This document shows, one piece after another, positions 8,641 through 17,185 of a stretch of 64,000 nucleotides of DNA (position 1 is its first letter; every line of letters starts with the position of its first letter). Position numbers and translations under genes: made by a program. The DNA lies in NCBI GenBank assembly GCA_035575925.1, contig DATLXK010000070.1:1-64000 (forward strand), read 5' to 3'. The stretch comes from DASWTL01 sp035575925 (GTDB taxonomy: Bacteria > Bacteroidota > Bacteroidia > Sphingobacteriales > Sphingobacteriaceae). Under the pieces are notes generated by a model. The model saw only the letters and a list, made by a program, of their open reading frames with translations, made no database searches and had not been told where the DNA came from.

Positions 8641-9566
8641 AGAGATTAATTTCCATCATCATACCGGCATATAATGAAGAGAAAAACATTCCTCTTTTAG
8701 CAGAACAGCTTAACAGCATATTTAGTGAAATACCGTATGAGCTGGAACTAATATTAATTAATGATGGAAGTACGGATAATACTTTAGCCGTTATTCATTC
8801 CCTCGCCTTACAATATCCTACACTATATTTTATTGATTTCTCCAGAAATTTTGGACAACAAAATGCTTTACGTGCCGGATATGATTATGCCCATGGTGAT
8901 GCCGTTATATGCATGGATGCTGACCTTCAGAATCCTCCGGAGATAGTTCTGGATCTAATTAAGAAATGGGAAGAAGGCTTTGAAGTAGTAATCTGTAAAA
9001 GAAAAGATGGCAAACAAAACGCGGGAATATTAAAAGAGGCCACTTCACGCTGGTTTTATAATTTATTATCCTTTTTAACCGATATAAAAGTAGAACCTAA
9101 CTCGCCCGATTTCAGGTTAATAGACAGGAAATTGGTTGATATAATAAAAACCTTATCCGAAAAAGATATTTTCTTTAGAGGAATGATTTCATGGATGGGT
9201 TTTAAAAGAACCGTGGTTGAGTATGAACACAGTGCCAGAGCTTATGGTGATACGAAATACTCTGTTATAAAGATGATTAATCTTGCTTCATCAGGATTAA
9301 CCAGTTTTAGTGTAAAACCGTTGCATCTGGCCATGTACTTAGGGCTGATTATTTCCTGCCTGTCACTTGTTTATATACCGTATGCGCTTTTAAGTTATTA
9401 CCGCGGAGATGCAATTTCTGGTTGGGCCTCACTAATTGTAACTGTAGCATTTTTCGGAGGCCTGCAACTAATGATTTTAGGAGTAATCGGACTTTATCTG
9501 GGGAAACTTTTTATACAGTCAAAGCAAAGACCAGAATATATTATTAGAGAAACGAATATTGATTAA
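8637..9566 (+). CDS. GT2 family polyprenyl-phosphate glycosyltransferase (DPM1/GtrB-like)
   Basis: The 309-residue product starts with the GT2 opening ISIIIPAYNEEKNIPLLAEQ, followed by LINDGSTDNT, DFSRNFGQQNALRAGYDYA and the metal-binding MDADLQNPPE. Two C-terminal membrane helices (about 230-255 and 265-295) are as in GtrB/ArnC-type polyprenyl-phosphate mannose or glucose synthases. It transfers a sugar from a nucleotide donor to a polyprenyl phosphate on the cytoplasmic face. It is coupled to the GT87 gene by a 4-bp overlap, and the pair probably forms one lipid-to-acceptor glycosylation route. The sugar identity is not visible. Confidence 0.85.
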   Translation: MKRLISIIIPAYNEEKNIPLLAEQLNSIFSEIPYELELILINDGSTDNTLAVIHSLALQYPTLYFIDFSRNFGQQNALRAGYDYAHGDAVICMDADLQNPPEIVLDLIKKWEEGFEVVICKRKDGKQNAGILKEATSRWFYNLLSFLTDIKVEPNSPDFRLIDRKLVDIIKTLSEKDIFFRGMISWMGFKRTVVEYEHSARAYGDTKYSVIKMINLASSGLTSFSVKPLHLAMYLGLIISCLSLVYIPYALLSYYRGDAISGWASLIVTVAFFGGLQLMILGVIGLYLGKLFIQSKQRPEYIIRETNID

Positions 9567-9592
9567 ATTATAAAAGAAATAATTCCAGTTGG

Positions 9593-10876
9593 TTATTGTA
9601 CAACCAGCAGAAAGTAATTCTTCTTCCCTTTTTGCACGACTAAATATTTATCATTCACCAGGTTTGACATAGTATAAACCTGTGCTGCATCTGAAATTTT
9701 TTCCCTGTTAATAGAAACTCCTCCACCCTGTATCATTTTCCGGGCCTCTCCTTTTGAAAGAAAAACCTGCGACTTTTCTGCAAGTAAATCTGATGCAATT
9801 ATGCCCGCTGATAGCTCTGACTTTGAAATATCAAATTTCGGGATACCTTCAAAAACCTGTAATACGGCTTCGTCATCCAATTCTTTCAAAAAATCCAATG
9901 TGCCTGTACCAAATAAAAATTCAGACGTTTTTACAGCAGTCTGCAGTGCATCAGATGAATGAGTGAGTGTGGTGATTTCTTCAGCGAGTGCTTTTTGTAA
10001 AATCCTTAAGTGCGGTGCTAAATCATGTTCCTTTTCTAAAGATTCAATTTCTTCCTGCGATTTAAAAGAAAAAATCTTCATCCAGCTTTTTACATCATCA
10101 TCCGTAGCATTCAACCAGAATTGATAGAACTGATAGGGTGAAGTTTTTTTAGGATCAAGCCAAATATTCCCACCCTCTGTTTTGCCAAATTTGGCACCAT
10201 CGGCTTTTTTAATTAACTGCGTAGTTAGTGCAAAAGCATTGCCTCCAGCTTTCTTACGGATAATTTCAGTGCCGGTAACAATATTTCCCCATTGATCTGA
10301 ACCGCCCATTTGCAGCAAACAGTTTTTTTCCTTCCACAGGTAATAAAAGTCAAAACCCTGAATTAACTGATAGCTGAATTCTGTGAATGACATTCCGGTC
10401 TCACTTTCCAATCGCTTCTTTACGGAATCTTTTGCACTCATATAATTCACCGTAATATGCTTACCTACATCCCGTATAAAATCCAGGAAATTATAGGTTT
10501 TAAACCAATCATAGTTATTTACTATTTCTGCTTTATTATTTCCCGTATTAAAATCAAGATATTTTTCCAATTGCTTCTTAATACCTGCAAGATTGTGTTG
10601 CAAAACATCATCAGACAGCAGATTACGCTCCTGAGATTTCCCGCTTGGATCACCAACCATCCCGGTTGCACCGCCTAACAAAGCAAATGGTTTATGTCCG
10701 GCTTTTTGAAAGCGAACTAATGTTATTATTTGCGCCAGACTACCAACATGTAATGAATCGGCAGTTGGATCAAATCCAATGTAACCAGCTGTCATTCCTT
10801 TGTTAAGCTGTTCTTCAGTTCCCGGCATGATATCATGCAAAATTCCCCGCCAGCGTAATTCTTCAACAAAATTCAT
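9593..10876 (-). CDS. tyrS: Tyrosyl-tRNA synthetase
   Basis: The 427-residue class I synthetase has the usual bacterial length. The HIGH-type motif is in TADSLHVGSLAQ, the tyrosine pocket in QGFDFYYLW and MGGSDQWGN, and the KMSKS-type loop is KFGKTEGGN. A C-terminal S4-like RNA-binding domain (about 355-427) ends the protein. It charges tRNA-Tyr in the cytoplasm. A TATATTTG -7 box on the minus strand (10904-10897) lies 20 bp before the start, so the gene probably has its own promoter. It is convergent with the GT2 gene. Confidence 0.97.
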   Translation of the reverse strand: MNFVEELRWRGILHDIMPGTEEQLNKGMTAGYIGFDPTADSLHVGSLAQIITLVRFQKAGHKPFALLGGATGMVGDPSGKSQERNLLSDDVLQHNLAGIKKQLEKYLDFNTGNNKAEIVNNYDWFKTYNFLDFIRDVGKHITVNYMSAKDSVKKRLESETGMSFTEFSYQLIQGFDFYYLWKEKNCLLQMGGSDQWGNIVTGTEIIRKKAGGNAFALTTQLIKKADGAKFGKTEGGNIWLDPKKTSPYQFYQFWLNATDDDVKSWMKIFSFKSQEEIESLEKEHDLAPHLRILQKALAEEITTLTHSSDALQTAVKTSEFLFGTGTLDFLKELDDEAVLQVFEGIPKFDISKSELSAGIIASDLLAEKSQVFLSKGEARKMIQGGGVSINREKISDAAQVYTMSNLVNDKYLVVQKGKKNYFLLVVQ

Positions 10877-10896
10877 TATTCGATTTTATAGCATTG

Positions 10897-10904
10897 CAAA
10901 TATA
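10897..10904 (-). promoter_or_regulatory. Bacteroidota -7 box for tyrS (TATATTTG)
   Basis: On the minus strand the sequence reads TATATTTG, matching TAnnTTTG. It would start transcription about 14 nt upstream of the tyrS ATG at 10876. No clear -33 TTG is seen. Confidence 0.45.
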
Positions 10905-10976
10905 GAAGATTTATAAAACTCACTTAGGTTTATCCTTACTTATAAAACCAGCTGGTTCATCCCCTGTTACTACATT

Positions 10977-11552
10977 ATGGCTTTAATCCGTATTTTAAAT
11001 CGCAAAACACTGTCAGAGAAAAAGTACTTACTTCAAAATATTACTTTTGAAATTAAAGACAGCAGTGGAAAATTACATACTCAGCAAAGGGAAGTTTACT
11101 TTCGGCCACAGGGTGCTACGCTGTTGCTATATAATCCTGTTAAGAGAACCGTGCTACTTTCAAGACAGTTCCGTTTACCTGCTTATCTGATAGACCAAGA
11201 AAAAGATTTAATTGAAACCTGCGCCGGAATGATTGATGAAGGCGAAACCCCGAAAGAAGCGATTATAAGAGAAGCTGAAGAAGAACTTGGTTACCGGGTA
11301 GCTTTTGTTAGCAAGGTTTGTGAAGCATATCCATCTCCGGGAGGATTGAGCGAGTTAATTCACTTTTATATTGCACCGTACTCTGATGATATGAAAGTAA
11401 ATGCCGGAGGCGGTAAAAAGGACGAGGAAGAAGATATTGATGTTTTAGAACTATCATTTGTGCAAGTACGTGATATGCTGGAAAAGGGCGAGTTTACTGA
11501 TGCAAAAACTATTATTCTGATACAGTATGCAATTATTAAAGGACTTATCTAA
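10977..11552 (+). CDS. nudK: NUDIX hydrolase, GDP-mannose pyrophosphatase (NudK)-like
   Basis: The 191-residue protein has a perfect Nudix box: GMIDEGETPKEAIIREAEEE followed by LGY fits Gx5Ex7REUxEExGU. The N-terminal beta-rich region (QREVYFRPQGATLLLYN) and the late acidic segment KKDEEEDIDVLELSF are typical of the NudK branch, which hydrolyses GDP-mannose and related sugar nucleotides. ADP-ribose pyrophosphatase activity is an alternative for this family. It lies 101 bp from the divergent tyrS gene. Confidence 0.85.
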   Translation: MALIRILNRKTLSEKKYLLQNITFEIKDSSGKLHTQQREVYFRPQGATLLLYNPVKRTVLLSRQFRLPAYLIDQEKDLIETCAGMIDEGETPKEAIIREAEEELGYRVAFVSKVCEAYPSPGGLSELIHFYIAPYSDDMKVNAGGGKKDEEEDIDVLELSFVQVRDMLEKGEFTDAKTIILIQYAIIKGLI

Positions 11553-11584
11553 ACATGTTTTCGTATCTTGAAATGATTCACGTA

Positions 11585-11592
11585 TATCTTTG
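11585..11592 (+). promoter_or_regulatory. Bacteroidota -7 box directly before the DUF479 gene (TATCTTTG)
   Basis: The box is an exact TAnnTTTG match and ends two bases before the ATG at 11595. Transcription from it would give a leaderless or nearly leaderless mRNA. Confidence 0.5.
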
Positions 11593-11594
11593 TT

Positions 11595-12281
11595 ATGAAT
11601 TTCTTGTCGCACTTCTATTTTGACCGCAACTGCAAAGATCCTGACTTTGTGATGGGAAGTGTATTGCCCGATCTGGTAAAGAATACCCGCAAAGACTGGC
11701 ATTTTCATCCTGAAAAAGATCAATTATCTTATTCAACACCAAAACTAAAAAGCCTTCTTTCCGGGTGGAAAAGACATTTAGAAGTAGATAAACATTTTCA
11801 TTCTTCCCGTTTTTTTTCAACACATACTTCTGCCATCCGCACGGCCATAGCACCGGTTTTAACAAATTCACCCGTACGGCCGTCATTTGTTGCCCATATT
11901 GCTTTAGAATTAATGCTTGACAGTTTGCTGCTTGCAGAAAGCAAAATTGATGTAAATAAATTTTACGCATCCATTTCCTTATCAGACAGAGCATCTTTAT
12001 ATGACTTTCTCACCCTTAACAAAGCCGATGATCCGGTTCTGTTTTTCAATTTCCTGGATGAGTTTATTCAAACACGTTATTTGCATAGCTATCGTGAGGC
12101 CCAAAATATTATGTACGCAATTAACCGGATATGCCTGCGGATATGGCCTGAACCTATGTCAGAAACCCAAAAGCTACAACTCAACGCCATATTGCCTGAT
12201 TATCAGCATAAACTGGAAAATATATTTATGGATATCTTTACTGAAATTGACGCCAGGCTACAGGAAAGTTTGGAACCATAG
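11595..12281 (+). CDS. ACP phosphodiesterase-like protein (DUF479/AcpH family)
   Basis: The 228-residue, all-helical-looking protein begins MNFLSHFYFDRNCKDPDFVM and continues GSVLPDLVK. This is the N-terminal signature of the DUF479 family (E. coli AcpH: 'MNFLAHLHLA ... GN..GDFVK'). AcpH is an HD-type metal hydrolase that removes 4'-phosphopantetheine from acyl carrier protein. Conserved His and Asp residues in the first 40 positions and HIALELMLDSLL near residue 100 are compatible with that fold. Bacteroidota members are mostly annotated by similarity only, so the substrate is not certain. It lies just upstream of ligA. Confidence 0.7.
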   Translation: MNFLSHFYFDRNCKDPDFVMGSVLPDLVKNTRKDWHFHPEKDQLSYSTPKLKSLLSGWKRHLEVDKHFHSSRFFSTHTSAIRTAIAPVLTNSPVRPSFVAHIALELMLDSLLLAESKIDVNKFYASISLSDRASLYDFLTLNKADDPVLFFNFLDEFIQTRYLHSYREAQNIMYAINRICLRIWPEPMSETQKLQLNAILPDYQHKLENIFMDIFTEIDARLQESLEP

Positions 12282-12291
12282 TAAAGGTTTT

Positions 12292-12299
12292 TATATTCG
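12292..12299 (+). promoter_or_regulatory. Possible -7 box for ligA (TATATTCG)
   Basis: TATATTCG differs from TAnnTTTG at one base and ends three bases before the ligA ATG at 12303. This is the same geometry as at 899 and 11585. Confidence 0.35.
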
Positions 12300-12302
12300 C
12301 TT

Positions 12303-14318
12303 ATGTCGCTTTTCGAAGTAAAAAATCGTATTCATGCCCTGATACAAGAACTCAATCAGCATAATTATAATTATTATGTTTTAGCTCAGCCTGCCTTATC
12401 AGATTACGAATTTGATTTAAAACTAAAAGAGCTTGAAGAGTTAGAGAGGAAACATCCTGAATACCAAGATCCCAACTCTCCAACCCAAAAAGTAGGTGGC
12501 GATATTACCAAAGTTTTCCAGACGGTAAGGCATAAATGGCCCATGCTGTCTCTTGGGAATACATATAATGAAGATGAACTGAAAGATTTTGACACCCGTG
12601 TACGTAAAGCTATTGGTGATGAGTTCGAATATGTTTGTGAATTAAAGTTTGATGGGGTTTCCATGAGCTTGACCTATGAAAATGGCAAGCTTATACGGGC
12701 TGTGACCCGTGGAGATGGAGCGCAGGGAGATAATGTGACTACCAATGTAAAAACCATCCGTGCTATTCCTCATCAATTAAAGGGGAACGGTTACCCGGAT
12801 TTATTCGAAATACGTGGTGAAGTTTTTATGCATAACCAGGCGTTTGAAAAGTTAAACCAGCAACGCATCCAAAATGATGAAGTGCCTTATGCAAATCCAC
12901 GGAATTTTGCAGCGGGAACTATAAAACTACAGGATTCACGAGAAGTAGCCCGACGGCCACTGGATTGTTTCCTGTATTTTCTGTACACAGATAAGCAATT
13001 CTTTAAAACACATTGGGAAAGCTTAAATTCCGTAAAAGAGTGGGGGTTCCATGTTTGCGAGCATAATAAATTATGCAGTACTATAAACGATGTTCTTGCC
13101 TTTATCAATTATTGGGATGAAAATCGTTTCAAGTTAACTTATGATATTGACGGGATTGTAATTAAAGTAAATAGCTATGCCCAGCAGTTAGAGCTTGGTT
13201 TTACAGCAAAATCGCCGCGTTGGGCAATTTCATATAAATACAAAGCCCAGGAAGTTGAAACCACACTTGAAAAAGTTACTTATCAGGTAGGCCGCACCGG
13301 AGCTGTAACCCCTGTCGCTAATTTAAAGCCCGTACTTCTGGCAGGCACAATAGTTAAAAGAGCCACATTACACAATGCAAATGAAATAGAACGGCTTGGT
13401 TTATTTGAAGGAGATACCGTTCTGGTGGAAAAGGGAGGAGAAATTATCCCGAAGATCATAGTTGTAAATACAGAAAAACGCAAATCCGGAGCAAATCGGG
13501 TAATATATCCTCATACCTGTCCTGAATGTGCCAGTAACCTGATAAGAAAAGAAGGCGAAGCTGTGCACTACTGTCCGAACGATGAAGGATGTCCGCCACA
13601 AATTGTTGGTAAGATACAGCATTTTATTAGTCGTAAAGCCATGAATATTGATGGTTTGGGCAATGAGACTATTGAAACCTTTTATCGTAATGGCTATATA
13701 AAACATATCAGCGATCTTTATACGCTGCACAAAAAAAGCGATGTGCTTAAAAAACTTGAAAGATTTGGAGACCGTTCTATTGAAAACATGTTCGAAGGAC
13801 TGGATAAATCGAAACAAAAGCCATTTGATAAAGTACTTTTCGGGTTAGGTATCAGGTATGTTGGCGAAACTGTTGCTAAGAAATTAGCTGCTCATTTTAA
13901 AAATATTGATAGCCTTATGAGTGCAAGTTTAGAGGAATTGACTACTGTAGAAGAGATAGGAGAAAGAATAGCGGAAAGCGTAGTAGAGTATTTTAAGGAT
14001 GAAAAACACATTAATCAGATTGAAGAACTTAAGCTTCACGGGCTGCAGCTTGAAGCTGAAGCTTCAGACATCATTTTAATCAGCAATAAGCTTGAAGGAA
14101 AAAACTTTTTAATATCAGGCACTTTCGAGAAGTATAGCCGTGATGAATTAAAAGGGATAATAGAAATTAACGGAGGTAAGATTATCAGCAGTATTTCTGT
14201 AAAATTAAATTATCTGGTTGCCGGTGACAACATGGGCCCGGCAAAATTAGATAAGGCTAATAAGCTAAGTATCCCGTTAATAAGTGATGCAGACCTGCTG
14301 AAAATGATCCAAAAATAG
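12303..14318 (+). CDS. ligA: NAD-dependent DNA ligase LigA
   Basis: The 671-residue product has the full LigA layout. The Ia domain contains YNYYVLAQPALSDYEFD. The adenylation domain has the active-site Lys115 in KFDG, the same position as in E. coli. Then come an OB domain, a four-Cys zinc finger (CPECASNL ... HYCPNDEGCP), helix-hairpin-helix repeats (IDGLG, LGIRYVGETVAK, VEEIGERIAESV) and a C-terminal BRCT domain (about 595-671, LEGKNFLISGTFEKYSR). It seals nicks with NAD+ in replication and repair. The start ATG directly follows a promoter-like box. Confidence 0.97.
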   Translation: MSLFEVKNRIHALIQELNQHNYNYYVLAQPALSDYEFDLKLKELEELERKHPEYQDPNSPTQKVGGDITKVFQTVRHKWPMLSLGNTYNEDELKDFDTRVRKAIGDEFEYVCELKFDGVSMSLTYENGKLIRAVTRGDGAQGDNVTTNVKTIRAIPHQLKGNGYPDLFEIRGEVFMHNQAFEKLNQQRIQNDEVPYANPRNFAAGTIKLQDSREVARRPLDCFLYFLYTDKQFFKTHWESLNSVKEWGFHVCEHNKLCSTINDVLAFINYWDENRFKLTYDIDGIVIKVNSYAQQLELGFTAKSPRWAISYKYKAQEVETTLEKVTYQVGRTGAVTPVANLKPVLLAGTIVKRATLHNANEIERLGLFEGDTVLVEKGGEIIPKIIVVNTEKRKSGANRVIYPHTCPECASNLIRKEGEAVHYCPNDEGCPPQIVGKIQHFISRKAMNIDGLGNETIETFYRNGYIKHISDLYTLHKKSDVLKKLERFGDRSIENMFEGLDKSKQKPFDKVLFGLGIRYVGETVAKKLAAHFKNIDSLMSASLEELTTVEEIGERIAESVVEYFKDEKHINQIEELKLHGLQLEAEASDIILISNKLEGKNFLISGTFEKYSRDELKGIIEINGGKIISSISVKLNYLVAGDNMGPAKLDKANKLSIPLISDADLLKMIQK

Positions 14319-14348
14319 ACCGGCACTTTTTATTTGATAGCATCCTTT

Positions 14349-14356
14349 TAACTTTG
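14349..14356 (+). promoter_or_regulatory. Bacteroidota -7 box for dapA (TAACTTTG)
   Basis: TAACTTTG matches TAnnTTTG and lies 19 bp before the dapA start. No -33 TTG is found at the standard distance. Confidence 0.45.
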
Positions 14357-14375
14357 CAGACTATTTAGTATAATA

Positions 14376-15254
14376 ATGAAGAAGTTCTATGGTACCGGAG
14401 TTGCAATAATTACTCCATTTAATACAGACGGCACAGTTGATCATACCGCCTTAAAGAAACTAATAAATTATCTGATTGACGGAGGTGTACAATATCTGGT
14501 TTCATTAGGAACTACAGGGGAAACCTCCACGTTATCTAACGATGAAAAGAAGGCTGTTTGGGATATTACTGCAGAAACTATAGATAAGAGAGTTCCTTTA
14601 GTAGCAGGAATAGGCGGGAATAATACCAGCGAAATCTCATCTTCGCTAAAAAGTTTCAATACCGATGGTTTTGATGCTATTTTATCAGTTAGCCCATATT
14701 ATAGCAAGCCTACCCAGGAAGGCCTTTACCAACACTATAAGGCAGTATCCGACGCGTCATCATTGCCTGTAATTTTATATAATGTTCCATCACGAACCGG
14801 ATGCAACATCTCCGTAGAAACAATATTAAGATTAGCACATGATGTTAAAAATATAATCGGTGTGAAAGAAGCTTCAGCTGATTTTGATCAGTTTAATAGA
14901 ATTGTAAAAGATAAGCCCGATGATTTCCTCTTTATCTCAGGAGATGACTCCATTACACTGCCCATGGTAGCTTTGGGTGCAGCGGGGGTCATCTCTGTTG
15001 CCGGAAATGCATTTCCTAAATTAGTGTCTACTATGGTTCGCCTGTGCCTGGATGGGCAATTTAAGGAGGCATTGCCATTACATAATAGCCTCGTAAATAT
15101 AACCAGGTTAATGTTTGTTGATGGCAGCCCTGCTGGCGTAAAAGCTATTTTAAAACTGCTTGATCTTTGTGGAGATACACTACGTCTTCCGCTTGTTAAT
15201 GTAAGCAGTAATACGTTTGATGCTATAAATTATGAGTTGCCTAAACTCAGGTAA
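14376..15254 (+). CDS. dapA: 4-hydroxy-tetrahydrodipicolinate synthase
   Basis: The 292-residue TIM-barrel protein of the DapA/NAL family has the expected length. It contains LVSLGTTGETSTLSNDEK (pyruvate-binding TTGE), LYNVPSRTG with the catalytic Tyr, and the Schiff-base Lys164 in GVKEAS. It condenses pyruvate with aspartate semialdehyde in the lysine/meso-diaminopimelate pathway. This fits the meso-DAP type MurE encoded in the same window. The gene ends at a strong bidirectional hairpin. Confidence 0.96.
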   Translation: MKKFYGTGVAIITPFNTDGTVDHTALKKLINYLIDGGVQYLVSLGTTGETSTLSNDEKKAVWDITAETIDKRVPLVAGIGGNNTSEISSSLKSFNTDGFDAILSVSPYYSKPTQEGLYQHYKAVSDASSLPVILYNVPSRTGCNISVETILRLAHDVKNIIGVKEASADFDQFNRIVKDKPDDFLFISGDDSITLPMVALGAAGVISVAGNAFPKLVSTMVRLCLDGQFKEALPLHNSLVNITRLMFVDGSPAGVKAILKLLDLCGDTLRLPLVNVSSNTFDAINYELPKLR

Positions 15255-15264
15255 CTAAAATAAG

Positions 15265-15295
15265 AAAGCCCCGCATGAAATTCATACGGGGCTTT
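15265..15295. terminator. Bidirectional terminator between dapA and the histone H1-like gene
   Basis: AAAGCCCCG and CGGGGCTTT arms, with a further ATGAA/TTCAT stem inside, form a long hairpin between two convergent genes. A-rich flanks on one side and T-rich on the other suit both transcripts. Confidence 0.85.
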
Positions 15296-15313
15296 AAATG
15301 TCTTAAACTAAAA

Positions 15314-15517
15314 TTACTTTTTCTTAGCTGGAGCAGGAGCAGTTGTTTTATTCTTTGTGTCCTGAACTTCTAAGCGGATTGCCTGAGCTAAGTTCTTTAA
15401 ATCCTGCATGCCTTTTCTTACACGAGTACCTGCGGCACTGTTACCTTTGTTGTAAAATTTGTCAGCATCGCCTTCTAATCCAGCTAATACCTCTTTAAAT
15501 TGGTTGAATCTTTTCAT
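15314..15517 (-). CDS. Histone H1-like small basic protein
   Basis: The 67-residue protein MKRFNQFKEVLAGLEGDADK... has an amphipathic helical body and a tail of Lys, Ala, Pro and Thr (TTAPAPAKKK). This matches the short histone H1/Hc1-like proteins found across Bacteroidota, where they are thought to bind DNA as nucleoid-associated proteins. The lysine-rich C-terminus is the DNA-contacting part in such proteins. It is followed by the shared terminator with dapA and preceded by 270 bp of AT-rich non-coding DNA. Confidence 0.8.
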   Translation of the reverse strand: MKRFNQFKEVLAGLEGDADKFYNKGNSAAGTRVRKGMQDLKNLAQAIRLEVQDTKNKTTAPAPAKKK

Positions 15518-15787
15518 TTTAGTTACTCCTTTTTAAGTTTTTATTGGGTTAATATTTTATAACTCTAACGAATGTATAATCTTTTTTTGTAAAAAAAGAT
15601 TTTTGAAAAGAAATACAATACGCGTTTCAAACGTTTTTTTCCACATTTTTTAAATGTGATATTTTAAAATAAAGTTAATTGACGTTAACCTCCTGATTAT
15701 GAGTTAAATAAAAAGTTATTTAATATAAAACACACAGATACCGCTTAAAAGGCTATTTAATAAAACACAAAATTTGTGTACACATAT
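15518..15787. other. AT-rich intergenic region
   Basis: No open frame, tRNA or clear repeat is seen in these 270 bases. The left part presumably holds the promoter of the histone H1-like gene and the right part the 3' region of the alpha-oxoamine synthase gene. Confidence 0.5.
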
Positions 15788-17029
15788 TTATGTCACAACG
15801 ATCTTCTGATCTTTATAATACCCGTTTTGCAGTTTGACTGAGACTTCATTAAAGGCATCAAGTGTTCGATTAACATCTTCAAGTGTATGCATAGCTGTTG
15901 GTATCAACCTTAATTCAATAAGTCCTTTAGGAATAACCGGATAAACTACAATAGAGCAAAAAATACTATAATTTTCTCTCAAATCCATAGTTATTGCAGT
16001 AGCTTCAGTCAATTCCCCCTTCAGGAATACCGGAGTTACCATAGTATTGGTTATACCAAGATCAAACCCACCTTCTCTTAATCCCTGCTGTAATGCACGG
16101 GCAATAGCCCATAGTTTCTCACGAAGTTCTGGCTTACTTTTTAATAACTCCAGCCTTTTACGCAATCCTATAACCATTGGCATAGGTAAAGATTTGGCAA
16201 ATGTCTGCGATCGCATGTTATACCTAAGATAGGTGGTGATCTCTTCCGTAGAAGCCACAAAGGCTCCTATACCAGCCATAGATTTAGCAAAAGTTGCAAA
16301 ATACACATCTATTCCATCAATACAACCCTGCTCTTCGTGTGTACCGGCTCCAGTCGGACCCATTGTTCCAAATCCATGAGCGTCATCAATCAGCAATCTG
16401 AAATTAAATTGAGATTTCAGGGCAACAATTTCTTTTAGATTCCCCTGAGCTCCGGACATTCCAAAAACACCTTCAGTTATAACCAGAATACCGCCGCCCG
16501 TTTGTTCTACAAGCTTTGTAGCCCGTTCCAATTGCTTTTTACAGCTTTCAATATCATTATGTTGGTAGACAAAGCGTTTACCCATGTGCAGCCTAACTCC
16601 GTCAATTATACAAGCATGACATTCTCCGTCATAAACGATTACATCATTACGATCTACCAGTGTATCTATAATGGATACCATCCCCTGATAGCCAAAATTT
16701 AATAAAAAAGCGTCCGGCTTTCCAACAAATTCAGCAAGATCCTTTTCAAGCGCTTCATGATGATTTGAATTACCAGACATCATGCGGGCTCCCATCGGAT
16801 AAGCCATTCCAAACTCTTCAGCTCCTTTTTTATCAGCTTCACGCACTTCAGGATGGTTTGCCAGTCCCAGATAATTATTTAAGCTCCATACCAGGTGATC
16901 CTTACCCCTAAACTTCATATGCGGACTAATTTCTCCTTCAAGCTTAGGAAATGAGAAATATCCATGAGACCATTTATGATGCTGGCCCAGGGGACCTAAG
17001 TTTTTTGAAATTTTTTCAAATAAATCCAA
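15788..17029 (-). CDS. Alpha-oxoamine synthase (serine palmitoyltransferase / cysteate acyltransferase-like)
   Basis: The 413-residue PLP enzyme is of fold type I, in the KBL/BioF/SPT family. Motifs include SLNNYLGLANHPEV, the GMAYPMGARMMSGNS substrate loop, LLIDDAHGFGTMG (PLP ring contact) and FATFAKSMAGIGAF with the Schiff-base Lys. Family members condense an acyl-CoA with an amino acid and release CO2. In Bacteroidota the likely products are the sphingolipid base 3-ketosphinganine (serine) or the sulfonolipid base capnine (cysteate). This sequence departs from classical Sphingobacterium SPT at its N-terminus (GPLGQHHKWSHGYFSFPKLE), so a sulfonolipid or other role must stay open. A TAACTTTG box lies upstream on the minus strand (17071-17064). 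Confidence 0.8.
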   Translation of the reverse strand: MDLFEKISKNLGPLGQHHKWSHGYFSFPKLEGEISPHMKFRGKDHLVWSLNNYLGLANHPEVREADKKGAEEFGMAYPMGARMMSGNSNHHEALEKDLAEFVGKPDAFLLNFGYQGMVSIIDTLVDRNDVIVYDGECHACIIDGVRLHMGKRFVYQHNDIESCKKQLERATKLVEQTGGGILVITEGVFGMSGAQGNLKEIVALKSQFNFRLLIDDAHGFGTMGPTGAGTHEEQGCIDGIDVYFATFAKSMAGIGAFVASTEEITTYLRYNMRSQTFAKSLPMPMVIGLRKRLELLKSKPELREKLWAIARALQQGLREGGFDLGITNTMVTPVFLKGELTEATAITMDLRENYSIFCSIVVYPVIPKGLIELRLIPTAMHTLEDVNRTLDAFNEVSVKLQNGYYKDQKIVVT

Positions 17030-17063
17030 ATCAGTAAATATTTAAATGTTCTTTAAAGCACTG

Positions 17064-17071
17064 CAAAGTTA
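17064..17071 (-). promoter_or_regulatory. Bacteroidota -7 box for the alpha-oxoamine synthase (TAACTTTG)
   Basis: Read on the minus strand the site is TAACTTTG followed by CAG, the same 11 bases as the dapA promoter box. It gives a leader of roughly 25-30 nt before the ATG at 17029. Confidence 0.45.
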
Positions 17072-17141
17072 CGTTTTACAGTCTAATATCCATAGAGGGA
17101 ATGTCAAATACTAAGCAGATGGCTTGCACCTATTACCAAAA

Positions 17142-17166
17142 AGGCTTCGCGGTAATCGCGAAGCCT
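17142..17166 (-). terminator. Terminator of the dcw cluster after ftsZ
   Basis: AGGCTTCGCG and CGCGAAGCCT arms with a 5-base loop lie 20 bp after the ftsZ stop codon on the minus strand. They form a strong GC hairpin that would end the long dcw transcript. Confidence 0.75.
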
Positions 17167-17185
17167 ATCCAATTTGTAATTTGTA

